A DNA stretch of 24,501 bases from contig JAEZEJ010000078.1 in NCBI GenBank assembly GCA_023417775.1, forward strand, positions 1 through 24,501, in the 5' to 3' direction. Positions 5,391-12,595 of the stretch are shown here, piece after piece. Within the stretch, counting starts at the first letter, position 1. Each line of letters opens with the position of its first letter. Origin of the DNA: Actinomycetes bacterium (GTDB lineage: Bacteria; Actinomycetota; Actinomycetes; Propionibacteriales; Nocardioidaceae). Under the pieces are notes generated by a model. The model was not told where the DNA came from and searched no databases. It worked only from the letters and a program-made list of their open reading frames with translations. The position numbers and the translations under genes are program-made.

Positions 5391-8189
5391 CTACTCCGGT
5401 GTCGCTCCCGCCTCCCGGAGCAGGCGCGCGACCTCGCCGCGTGACGACAGGCGGAGCTTGCGGAGCACATTGGAGACATGCGAACGCACCGTCGCCACCG
5501 AGACGACCATCGACTCGGCGATCTGATTGTTCGAGCGTCCTTCGGCCAGCTGCTCGACGATCTGTCGTTCACGATCGGTGAGTGTGGCGAGGAGACGCGC
5601 GCCGGGGCTCTGAGCGGCCGGGGACGCGGGGGAGAAGCGAGCACGAACCGCCGACAGATAGGCCTCGGCGCCGAGGCGCTCGAGGATCGCGATGGCCTTC
5701 TCGGTGACCCGACGTGCCTCCTCGTGGGCGCCCTGTTCGCCCAGGAAGACGCCGAGATCGGCGAGAGTCAACGCCAGCGGGAGGGGGAGACTGTCACGAG
5801 CCACGGCGGACTCATAGTGGCGTCGAGCGGCCGATGCGTCGCCGCGCGCCTCGGCGAGACGTGCGCGCAGCCAGTCGAGGGTGCCCCAGTACTCCAGCCA
5901 ATGGACGTCCCGCCAGACGGCCAGCTCCTCGATCAGGTCGGATGCTTGATCCAGCCGGCCCAGATCGATGAGGGCGAGGGCACGGTAGGTGAGATAACCG
6001 CGGTGGGTATTGGACAGCCGATCGACCGTCGGCCCCTGGCTCGCGTGCAGCACCCCTTCGGGGTCGCCCGCCGCGCGGGCCGCCTCGCATTCGGCCATGA
6101 CAGCGGTGTCCGCCGCATAGCCCTCCCACATGATCTCGTGCTGGTGCCGGGCCTGTTCGAGGTGGCGCTCCACGTCGCGGCCGCCTCGGATCGCCGCGAT
6201 GATGGCGCGCAGGGCGGCGAAGGTCGGCCGGGTCTCGACATCGAGGGCGTCGAAGGCGATCTCCTCTGAGAGATCGATGAGCGTGCCCGCCTCGGCGTAG
6301 TCACCGCGCAGGACGAGACAGTCGGCCAGGATGAGCCGAGCCGTGCCGGCCGCCCACGGCTCGCTGACGCGGTCGAGGAGTTCCACACCCCGGCGGGCGA
6401 GACGTTCGCCGCTGGTGAAGCGACCGAGGGCCAGCTCCGCACCGCTCACGGCGACGAGGCTGTCGACCTTCAGCGGACCGTCGGGCATCTCCTCGATCCG
6501 CCGTTCCAGCTCGGGTAGCGCATCGGCGACGGCGGACATCTCGAACATCCGCTGATCGTGGACCGTGCGGTAGCAGTCCAGCAGCACCAGATACTCCTGC
6601 GGCGCGACCATCCAGGCGAGCCGTGCATCACCCAGCTCGGTGGCATCGGCAGGGGCCTGTTCGAACAGCGTCCGCGCGTGGTCGATGAGCAACGGGACCA
6701 TCGACGGGTCGTTCGTACGCATCGTCATGATGACCACGAGGAAGGAAAGGAAGGCCGAGATGGTGCGGTCATCCGGGTCGGGGCTCTCCAGCGAGAGCAG
6801 CGCCATCACCTGCTCCTGGGGGAGCTCGCTCTCCACCCGGTGGGCGGCGAGCACGATGAGGATGAAGTCACGGAGCGCCGACGGGGGGAGCTGCTCGTAT
6901 TCGTCCGCGAGATCGAGGATCAGATAGCCGGTCTTGCCGCGGATATGCGCCACGGCGAGGCTGATCAGCAGCTCCTGGCGCGTGGCGGTGTCGTCGGCGA
7001 GCTCCAGCGCGGTCCGCAGGATGTCCGAGGCGTTGCCGAATCCGCCGTGATCGAGGGCCTCCGAGACGTAATAGGTCACCTGTTTGCCGAGCTCATCGGA
7101 CCACTCCTCGGCGCCTTGCAGGGCGTGGCGCGCGGAACGATAGCCCGAGGTGATCACGGCGAGGGCCCGGGAGATCGCACGTACCCGGTCGGCGGCGATG
7201 GTGTCGCGGATGGCCTGGGCGACCAGAGCATGCCGGGGGACGATGGTGGCCCCGAAACCGGACTCGCTCAGCACTCCCGCGGCGCTCGGCTCCGCCAACT
7301 CGACGCGCTCGCCGAGCAGATCCGCGGCGGCATGGAGGTCGGCTCGGGACATCTCGTGTCCGGCGAGGCAGACGATCTCGGTCGTCGCGCGGGCCGGTGG
7401 GCTCAGCTCGCGGAAGCCGTGGAGCAGGGGATTCTCGTCGCTGGTCCCGCCGCGGATCGGCAGATCCCAGATCAGGTGGAGATGGGCCACCTCGTCGGGC
7501 GTCAGCTGACGCAAGATCGCGTCCAGGCGCAGGAACGAGCCGCTGGTCGCCTTCAGCAGCCGCTCGCCGGTGCGCGCTGAGACTCCAGTGCCGAGGCGGT
7601 CCGCGGCGAAGGCGCGGATCTCCTCGGTGGTGAGCGGGTCGATCTGGTGGATCAGGTCCTGCGTGCTGTGCGCGATGAGCTCGGCGAGCACCTGTCCGAA
7701 AGACCCCTGTTCGTAGGGGGTCCGCGCACCGAAACCGAGAAGGACGTGCCGGCGATGGATCCGGGGGATCACGTACCTCAGTACCCGCTGTGATTCTGTA
7801 TCGATCCATTGAACATCGTCGATGAGCACGATGGCGCCGTCCGCTGCACTCTCGCGGAAGCGGCGGAGGCATTCACGGGCCACCGGGATCGGCTGCGTCT
7901 CGCGATCGGGCTCGAAGTCCCAGCCGTCGAACAGCCCGCTGGCGGCGAAACGCTCGATGAAGCTGTAGGGCTCGCCGCTCTCGATCTCATCGGCATTGGC
8001 GAAGTAGACCGGCCAGGAGCTCGATTCCTGGCCGGCGATGCCGAGCTCGCGCAGGAGGAAGGTCTTGCCCATACCCGCCATGCCTTCGACCAATAGGGTG
8101 AGGCCGCCTTGGGCCACGGCCTTCTGCACGACATCGGCGGCGAACCGCCGCCGCCCGAAGGCAGGCGAATACGGCGAGTCCCGAAGCAT
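5391..8189 (-). CDS. STAND/MalT-like LuxR-family ATPase regulator
   Basis: 932 residues from ATG 8189. Walker A GMAGMGKT (36-43) and Walker B IVLIDDVQWID (120-130) define an AAA/STAND ATPase. About 500 residues of helical TPR-like repeats follow. A LuxR helix-turn-helix ends the protein (about 867-928: LTDRERQIVEQLAEGRSNNQ, VSVATVRSHVSNVLRKL). This is the MalT/LAL architecture, in which ligand and ATP trigger oligomerisation and promoter activation. Start choice: TACTCT lies six bases before ATG 8189, a leaderless arrangement, and family members begin shortly before the FGR motif. ATG 8216 and GTG 8267 are also in frame. The gene converges on the smaller LuxR gene with a 32-bp gap. M. tuberculosis has a large LuxR/ATPase regulator (Rv0339c, IniR) near iniBAC; functional equivalence here is inference. 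Confidence 0.85.
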   Translation of the reverse strand: MLRDSPYSPAFGRRRFAADVVQKAVAQGGLTLLVEGMAGMGKTFLLRELGIAGQESSSWPVYFANADEIESGEPYSFIERFAASGLFDGWDFEPDRETQPIPVARECLRRFRESAADGAIVLIDDVQWIDTESQRVLRYVIPRIHRRHVLLGFGARTPYEQGSFGQVLAELIAHSTQDLIHQIDPLTTEEIRAFAADRLGTGVSARTGERLLKATSGSFLRLDAILRQLTPDEVAHLHLIWDLPIRGGTSDENPLLHGFRELSPPARATTEIVCLAGHEMSRADLHAAADLLGERVELAEPSAAGVLSESGFGATIVPRHALVAQAIRDTIAADRVRAISRALAVITSGYRSARHALQGAEEWSDELGKQVTYYVSEALDHGGFGNASDILRTALELADDTATRQELLISLAVAHIRGKTGYLILDLADEYEQLPPSALRDFILIVLAAHRVESELPQEQVMALLSLESPDPDDRTISAFLSFLVVIMTMRTNDPSMVPLLIDHARTLFEQAPADATELGDARLAWMVAPQEYLVLLDCYRTVHDQRMFEMSAVADALPELERRIEEMPDGPLKVDSLVAVSGAELALGRFTSGERLARRGVELLDRVSEPWAAGTARLILADCLVLRGDYAEAGTLIDLSEEIAFDALDVETRPTFAALRAIIAAIRGGRDVERHLEQARHQHEIMWEGYAADTAVMAECEAARAAGDPEGVLHASQGPTVDRLSNTHRGYLTYRALALIDLGRLDQASDLIEELAVWRDVHWLEYWGTLDWLRARLAEARGDASAARRHYESAVARDSLPLPLALTLADLGVFLGEQGAHEEARRVTEKAIAILERLGAEAYLSAVRARFSPASPAAQSPGARLLATLTDRERQIVEQLAEGRSNNQIAESMVVSVATVRSHVSNVLRKLRLSSRGEVARLLREAGATPE

Positions 8190-8293
8190 GGCCTCAGAGT
8201 AACCTCGCGAGACCATCGTGTTACGCCGGTTCGACCTGGTCCAAGCGAGCCATTTTCCGCTAGTCACCGCCTAGATCGGACCCTGGGCGGACG

Positions 8294-8362
8294 ACAGGAA
8301 CTCCCGTTTCGTCCGAGATCAGCGGGACGCTGACCGGGTCGGGACGACTCGGGAGTTCCTGT
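8294..8362. repeat. long imperfect hairpin, 13-bp perfect outer arms
   Basis: ACAGGAACTCCCG (8294-8306) and CGGGAGTTCCTGT (8350-8362) are exact inverted repeats. Inside, CGTCC (8310-8314) pairs with GGACG (8342-8346) across a 3x3 internal loop, and TCAGCG-GGA-CGCTGA forms a separate inner stem. It lies between the small secreted-protein gene and the STAND regulator, both on the minus strand. No T-tract flanks it. It may be a terminator, a structured 5' leader of the regulator, or a small mobile remnant. Confidence 0.65.
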
Positions 8363-8388
8363 GCTGACACCACGCGTGAAATGATCCG

Positions 8389-8408
8389 ATAATGCACATT
8401 ATGTCAAC
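8389..8408 (-). promoter_or_regulatory. AT-rich palindrome next to a perfect -35 hexamer
   Basis: ATAATG-CA-CATTAT (8389-8402) is a perfect palindrome in otherwise GC-rich DNA. On the minus strand TTGACA (8408-8403) precedes it, with no strong -10 at the right distance. If active, transcription toward the STAND regulator would begin near 8370 and the 8294-8362 hairpin would lie in the 5' leader. The rest of 8190-8434 shows no gene. Confidence 0.3.
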
Positions 8409-8434
8409 TTGCGTGTGGGAGGGCCGCTCGTCGG

Positions 8435-8722
8435 TCAGGCGATGGCGCGGTAATGGAAATACCATCCGTTGGCCGTGAAGCCGCCCTGCTTCGGGTAATA
8501 CGTGCATCCCTGACTGATCTTCGTCCACGACGAGATGTACGAGCGCTTGGCGGTCTCACAGGCGCTCTTGGACGAGAACGGTCCGACGCCGATATTCGGC
8601 GTGACGGCCTGGGCCGAGCCCGCGCTGGCGAGCGTGAGAGCACCCACGCCGACCACCGTGCTGGCAGCCATCATCCCGCCGACGACAGAGGTGGACAGTC
8701 GCTTCTTCCAGGTAGTAGTCAT
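8435..8722 (-). CDS. small secreted protein with Sec signal peptide
   Basis: 95 residues from ATG 8722. A classical signal peptide (MTTTWKKRLS, then a hydrophobic Gly/Ala/Val core, ending in SAGSAQA at about residue 39) leaves a mature chain of about 56 residues starting VTPNIG. The mature part has two cysteines (SACETAK and SQGCTYYP) that could form one disulfide, and many aromatic residues (NGWYFHYRAIA at the C-terminus). No family is recognised; short Cys-pair secreted proteins of this look are common and uncharacterised in actinobacteria. Start choice: TAACGT lies 7 bases before ATG 8722 (leaderless type). ATG 8743 in the same frame would add 7 residues. Neither start has a Shine-Dalgarno sequence. 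Confidence 0.7.
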   Translation of the reverse strand: MTTTWKKRLSTSVVGGMMAASTVVGVGALTLASAGSAQAVTPNIGVGPFSSKSACETAKRSYISSWTKISQGCTYYPKQGGFTANGWYFHYRAIA

Positions 8723-8790
8723 GTTCGCGACGTTAACAACCATCGACCGTCGTCGCGAGGCGCGATGAAGCCACCGACACCGTTATTAAG

Positions 8791-8802
8791 CTGGAATTCC
8801 AG
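8791..8802. promoter_or_regulatory. 12-bp palindrome upstream of the secreted-protein gene
   Basis: CTGGAATTCCAG is a perfect palindrome 70-80 bp upstream of ATG 8722, beside the AT-rich stretch GTTATTAAG. It could be an operator for the small secreted-protein gene. This is the only striking element in the 193-bp gap 8723-8915. Confidence 0.3.
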
Positions 8803-8915
8803 GCCCGATAGGATTTCCCATCACCGCGCGTCTCCCCCGGACCCGGCGGCGATGTGGAGGAGATGCTTCGGATCTGGTGTCGCTGCGATGCCGGCCGTCG
8901 CAGGAGATGACGGCG

Positions 8916-9431
8916 TCAGCCGGCCGCGGAGCCGCGGACGATGCCGCGGACATAGGCCGCCTGCCCGGCGTGCTGCAGTCCATCGGCGGTGACGCTGACG
9001 AGGCGGACCGCGAGCGAGACCGGCGGATCCCAGCTGTCGTCGACGATCCGGTCCAAGTCGTCGTCACGGAGGGTCTTCACATAGCGCCGCGTGCGTTCGG
9101 TGACCGCCCGCAGGTAGTCCGCCAGCAGATCCGCCGAGGCTGTCACCGAGCCGACCTGTTCGCTGCTGTGCCCGAAGCCCGTGTCCTCTGCCGGCAGCGG
9201 GAGATCGAAACGCTCCTGCCACCCCTCGGTGATCCAGGCTTGTGCTCCCCCGCAGGCATCCGCGATGTGGTCGTCCTGCACGCGCGCCAGATGCCACACC
9301 AGCCAGGCGATCGAGTTGTTCCCGCCGGGCCGCTGAGTCAGCTCGTCGACGGACAATCCGTCGACCGCGCTCACCGCGGCCCCCTCGATCCGAGTGAAGG
9401 CATCGTCCAGGAGTTCCGCTGTCGTGACCAT
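8916..9431 (-). CDS. DinB/DUF664-superfamily protein (mycothiol transferase-like)
   Basis: 171 residues, the usual length of DinB-fold proteins. The fold's histidine pattern is visible: WHLARVQDDH (His47, His55) in helix 2 and LQHAGQAAY (His154) in the last helix, compatible with a metal site. The DUF664 branch is often annotated mycothiol-dependent transferase, which fits a mycothiol-producing actinobacterium; the actual substrate is unknown. ATG 9431 is preceded by GGAGG within 8 bases. It follows the TRIC-type gene on the same strand after 54 bp, so the two may be cotranscribed. Confidence 0.8.
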   Translation of the reverse strand: MVTTAELLDDAFTRIEGAAVSAVDGLSVDELTQRPGGNNSIAWLVWHLARVQDDHIADACGGAQAWITEGWQERFDLPLPAEDTGFGHSSEQVGSVTASADLLADYLRAVTERTRRYVKTLRDDDLDRIVDDSWDPPVSLAVRLVSVTADGLQHAGQAAYVRGIVRGSAAG

Positions 9432-9485
9432 GCCCTCCAGGCTACGGCCGGTGCGGCTCCCCTGCCATCGGCCGATGGGTCGTCC

Positions 9486-10100
9486 TCATCGTCGCCGTGC
9501 ACTCGGTGCGGACCATCCTCGCCGCATCGACAGCAGACGCAACACGAGGCAGACCAGCGCCGGCAGCACGTACACGATGCCGACGGTGTCGAAGGCCTCG
9601 GCGACCGTGGTGAGCGTGGCACCGACGATCGCCGGAATGGCGTACAGCTCACCGCTGAACACCACTGGAGTCCGGCCGGACAGGACATCGCGCACGATCC
9701 CTCCGCCGACGGCCGTCAGTACGCCCAGCAGCACGGCCGTCGCGGGAGCGATGTCGTGACTCAGCGCCGCGATCGTGCCGGTGACACAGAACGTGGCGAG
9801 CCCGACGGCATCGAGCAGCATCACCACCCGTTCACGGCGAGCCACTCGATCGTGCTGCCAGAACACCAGCGCGGCGGCGAGGGTCGCCGTCAGCAGCCGC
9901 TCCCAGCTCGCGACGTTGACGGGCGGAGCGACGCCGAGCAGGACATCTCGGAGCACTCCTCCCCCGAGCCCGGTCATCATCGCCAGCACCACGAGACCGA
10001 CGATGTCGAAGTCCCGTCGGACGCCGACCAGGGCGCCGGTCATGGCGAAGACGAAGATGCCCGAGAATTCCAGCACCGCCAGCACGGTTGCGGTCACCAC
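9486..10100 (-). CDS. TRIC-type / UPF0126 integral membrane protein
   Basis: About 204 residues, as usual for this family. Two homologous halves of three membrane helices each carry the signatures GIFVFAMTGALVGVRRDFDI ... GLGGGVLRDVLLG and TGTIAALSHDIAP ... AVGGGIVRDVLSG. The GGG.(I/V/L)RD motifs are diagnostic of the UPF0126/TRIC fold (trimeric cation channel-like; some members are called glycine transporters). Transport substrate cannot be read from sequence. The start is uncertain: GTG 10100 or 10097, with TACGAT just upstream (leaderless type), gives the typical short N-terminus. GTG 10193 has a GGAAGGA about 9 bases upstream but adds 31 atypical residues. An open frame continues to 10391, where its first codon lies inside a CRISPR repeat, so that start is rejected. 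Confidence 0.8.
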   Translation of the reverse strand: MVTATVLAVLEFSGIFVFAMTGALVGVRRDFDIVGLVVLAMMTGLGGGVLRDVLLGVAPPVNVASWERLLTATLAAALVFWQHDRVARRERVVMLLDAVGLATFCVTGTIAALSHDIAPATAVLLGVLTAVGGGIVRDVLSGRTPVVFSGELYAIPAIVGATLTTVAEAFDTVGIVYVLPALVCLVLRLLSMRRGWSAPSARRR

Positions 10101-10158
10101 GACATCGTAGGCGGTGACTCGGCCGCGACCTGCGCGACTCCCGACCGCGGCCGCCGAC

Positions 10159-10208
10159 GAAGGATGTGATTCTGCGGCGGCTATGACAGCCACGAAAGCA
10201 CATCCTTC
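10159..10208 (-). promoter_or_regulatory. stem-loop upstream of the TRIC-type gene
   Basis: GAAGGATGTG (10159-10168) pairs perfectly with CACATCCTTC (10199-10208). The 30-base loop contains its own stem GGCT-ATGAC-AGCC (10179-10191). On the minus strand the first arm carries GGAAGGA, a Shine-Dalgarno-like sequence for the alternative GTG start at 10193, so the hairpin could control translation. It matches no riboswitch class that I recognise. Confidence 0.5.
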
Positions 10209-10365
10209 CAGCCAGGGCGGCCGCTCCACCTGGCCACCGAGGGAGCGCTCGCTGACCGCCTCGCCCACGGGAGCACCGCCGAACTGGAACAGCACCACCC
10301 GCCCCGGTGTGGTTCGAGGTTGCTCGGGGAGAGAGCCGCCACAGGCAGTGTCGGCCTCGGCGCAG

Positions 10366-10513
10366 GGATCATCCCCGCTTGCGGGGAGCACTACTGCTAG
10401 TGCAACTTTCCACGCGTGTCGTGCGGATCATCCCCGCTTGCGCGGGGAGCACGTCGGGGACATGGAGATCCGCCCAAGCGCCGACGGATCATCCCCGCTT
10501 GCGCGGGGAGCAC
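10366..10513 (-). CRISPR. type I-E CRISPR mini-array, 3 repeats and 2 spacers, no cas genes
   Basis: Repeats at 10366-10391 (26 nt, lacking two bases in the middle), 10425-10452 and 10486-10513 (28 nt, identical). Each begins GGATCATCCCCGCTTG and ends CGGGGAGCAC on the plus strand, with a self-complementary centre. Spacers at 10392-10424 and 10453-10485 are both 33 nt, giving the 61-nt period of type I-E. In the standard I-E orientation (GTGCTCCCCGC... first) the array reads on the minus strand, so the shortened repeat is the distal, decayed end and the leader should lie right of 10513. No cas gene is in the window. Neither spacer matches other sequence here by eye. Confidence 0.9.
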
Positions 10514-10645
10514 ACTTGTTGACCTGGGTAAACGTAGCCGATTGGCCGGTTTCAGCATCGCTTTCTACCACGCACAGGACCCACACCGGTGGGGTGTGGA
10601 CGAAGCCAGAAAGTGTCAGCGGACTCCTCTAAAGTAGGAATCAGA
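10514..10645. other. probable CRISPR leader side and intergenic DNA
   Basis: This stretch lies on the leader side of the array and is less GC-rich than its surroundings. It includes a 7-bp hairpin, CCACACC (10581-10587) with GGTGTGG (10593-10599). TAAAGT at 10630-10635 is a possible -10 for the DUF222 gene. No protein-coding feature is supported. Confidence 0.35.
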
Positions 10646-10661
10646 TCGAACACCAGTTCGA
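10646..10661 (+). promoter_or_regulatory. SOS box (LexA site) upstream of the DUF222/HNH gene
   Basis: TCGAACACCAGTTCGA is a perfect 6-4-6 palindrome and matches exactly the mycobacterial/Gram-positive LexA consensus TCGAAC-N4-GTTCGA. It ends 30 bp before ATG 10692, in the position of a repressor site. LexA sites upstream of 13E12-family genes are known in M. tuberculosis, so DNA-damage induction is strongly suggested. Confidence 0.88.
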
Positions 10662-10691
10662 CATTGATGGTTTCTCGGTTCAAGGGGGTGG

Positions 10692-12002
10692 ATGAGGATG
10701 GTCGCGCAGCACATCGAACCCACCACGACGCCGCTGGCGGCGGAGTTGGCAGCCCTGCAGGGGGTGATCGATCGTCTCGGCCCCCTCGTCCGGGCGGGAC
10801 TGACACCGGTCGAGGCGCAGCAGGTCACTCAGGTGGTGGGGCGGGTGAAGAACCGTCTCGATGCCCTCACCCTCCACGCAGCCCGGATCATCCACGACAG
10901 TCGCCTCGCCAGACGGCAGGGCGCCGCCAGTACGGGTGACCTGTTGGGTCGTGACCTCGGGAACGACGGAGCCGCGGGGAACCGGCTCCTCGGCATCGCG
11001 AGGGAGGTGTCTGAACAGTCGCTCACCGACCAAGCCCTCTCCTCCGGCGACCTGACATTGAACCAGGCGCGGATCATCGCCGACGGGTTGAAGAACCTCC
11101 CCACCGGAACCACACCCGAGCAACGGGTCACCGCTGAACAGACCCTGATCGACGACGCCAGTTTGTTGACGCCGAAGGATCTACGTTCCCGTGCGGATCG
11201 GATCGCGGACCAATGGGCCACCCCACGGGACGTCGACCGGCACGAATCCGAATTGTTGACCGAGCGCGAGGCACGGGCGTGGGACAACACGCGCCTGTCG
11301 ATGTGGGCGAATGGTGACGGCACCACCACTGGTCGGTTCACGATCCCCGACGCACAAGCCGCCATGCTCAAGACCGTCCTCGACGCCTACGCGTCACCCA
11401 GGCGCGTATCCATGCTCGGACAGGAACGCACCGACGAGTACACCACCCGCGTCGGTCAGGGATTCTGCGAACTCATCGAACGAGTCCCGACCAACCGGTT
11501 GCCCAACCACGGCGGGAACAACGTCCTCGTCACCGTCAACATGAACCTCACCGACCTCCAAGCCCGTCTCGAAGACGCCGCACCCGCCACCATCACCACC
11601 GACGGCACCCGCCTCTCACCCGGACAAACCCGCAGGCTCGCCTGTGACGGGAAACTGCTGCCACAAGTCTTCGGAGGGGAATCCGTCCCCCTCGACCTCG
11701 GGAGAGAAGAACGCTTGTTCACCCGACACCAGCGCATCGCGATCACCAACCGAGACCACGGTTGCGCCGCACCCAGATGCGACCGGCCACCCGGATGGTG
11801 TGAGGGTCATCATGGGGATCGGACCTGGGCCGACGGCGGCGCGACTGACGTGAAAGAAGCCATCTCCGTTTGCGCGGAGCACCACCGACAGATCCACACC
11901 GGACACCTCCAATGCCGTCTGAATCCCCACGACGGCGTCCCCGAATTCCGACAACCCGGAACCACCCAATGGAAACGCCACCACCGATGGCGACCTCAGT
12001 GA
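10692..12002 (+). CDS. 13E12-family DUF222 protein with C-terminal HNH nuclease domain
   Basis: 436 residues. The N-terminal DUF222 region (about 30-330) is typical of the 13E12 repeat family. The C-terminal HNH region (about 345-405) has CAAPRC (358-363), CEGHH (370-374), WADGGATD (379-386) and CAEHHRQIH (394-402), giving Cys/His pairs for zinc and the catalytic histidine of the beta-beta-alpha-metal fold. At the position where many relatives have Asn (TDxxN) this protein has Glu389 (TDVKE), so activity is uncertain. AAGGGGG precedes ATG 10692; ATG 10698 is an alternative. The family is multicopy in Mycobacteriales, has unclear function and is often LexA-controlled; the SOS box here agrees. 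The stop lies 35 bp before the DUF1992 gene. Confidence 0.88.
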   Translation: MRMVAQHIEPTTTPLAAELAALQGVIDRLGPLVRAGLTPVEAQQVTQVVGRVKNRLDALTLHAARIIHDSRLARRQGAASTGDLLGRDLGNDGAAGNRLLGIAREVSEQSLTDQALSSGDLTLNQARIIADGLKNLPTGTTPEQRVTAEQTLIDDASLLTPKDLRSRADRIADQWATPRDVDRHESELLTEREARAWDNTRLSMWANGDGTTTGRFTIPDAQAAMLKTVLDAYASPRRVSMLGQERTDEYTTRVGQGFCELIERVPTNRLPNHGGNNVLVTVNMNLTDLQARLEDAAPATITTDGTRLSPGQTRRLACDGKLLPQVFGGESVPLDLGREERLFTRHQRIAITNRDHGCAAPRCDRPPGWCEGHHGDRTWADGGATDVKEAISVCAEHHRQIHTGHLQCRLNPHDGVPEFRQPGTTQWKRHHRWRPQ

Positions 12003-12037
12003 TGACCGCGAACGTACCCTGGTCACGAGGTGGTTCG

Positions 12038-12595
12038 ATGACGCGTGATGACAGCCGCCAACGTGCCCTGCGCTACCGGATCGGCGACGACGATGCGGCC
12101 GAGCCGAGCGAGCATGAGGCCGGCCGGGATCGTCGACTCGAGGCCCAGCCGCTGTGGGTCGACCAGCAGATCCGATCGGCCATGGAGCGCGGCGACTTCG
12201 ACGACCTCCCTTATGCGGGCAAGCCTCTCCCCGACCGGCTTCTGGACAAGGATCCCGACTGGTGGGTCAAGCAGCTCATCGAGCGCGAGCGGGTCAGCGG
12301 AGTGCTGCCGCCGGCGCTCCAGCTGCGCAAGGACGACGCCGCGCTGGACGCCCTGCTCGACTCGATCTCCTCCGAACGCCGGGTCCGCGAGGAGGTCGAC
12401 GCCTTCAACGCCCGCGTCATCGAAGCGCGCCGGCAGCTGCTCGGCGGACCACCCGTGATCAGTCCCCTCCGCGATGTCGACGCTGAGATCACCGCCTGGC
12501 GCGAGCGCACCGAGCGGCGCCGAGCCGCCGCACAGCACCGACACGACACCCCGGCGGTGCGAGCATCACGGTGGCGCTGGCGGCGTCGCCCATGA
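12038..12595 (+). CDS. DUF1992 (DnaJ-homologue subfamily C-like) protein
   Basis: 185 residues. The DUF1992 core is clear: VDQQIRSAMERGDFDDLPYA, then GKPLPDRLLDKDPDWWVKQL, matching the family pattern of an Ile-rich helix, GxFDxLPGxGKPL and a Trp pair. No J domain with HPD motif is present, so despite the DNAJC28 name of eukaryotic relatives it should not be called a co-chaperone. ATG 12038 is preceded by GAGGTGG at 4 bp. ATG 12002 overlaps the DUF222 stop (TGATG) and would add 12 residues. The stop overlaps the AlkA-like start by 4 bases (ATGA), so the two are translationally coupled. Molecular function unknown. Confidence 0.82.
   Translation: MTRDDSRQRALRYRIGDDDAAEPSEHEAGRDRRLEAQPLWVDQQIRSAMERGDFDDLPYAGKPLPDRLLDKDPDWWVKQLIERERVSGVLPPALQLRKDDAALDALLDSISSERRVREEVDAFNARVIEARRQLLGGPPVISPLRDVDAEITAWRERTERRRAAAQHRHDTPAVRASRWRWRRRP

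Noticed and set aside
10305..10332. possible fourth, degenerate CRISPR repeat (GCTCGGGGAG near 10322-10331)
   Set aside because: Its spacing to the next repeat is 57 rather than 61 bases and the first half does not match the repeat.
10101..10391. N-terminal extension of the TRIC-type protein up to a GTG at 10391
   Set aside because: That GTG is the end of a CRISPR repeat on the minus strand and the extra 97 residues have no membrane-protein or family character; family members start shortly before the first membrane helix.
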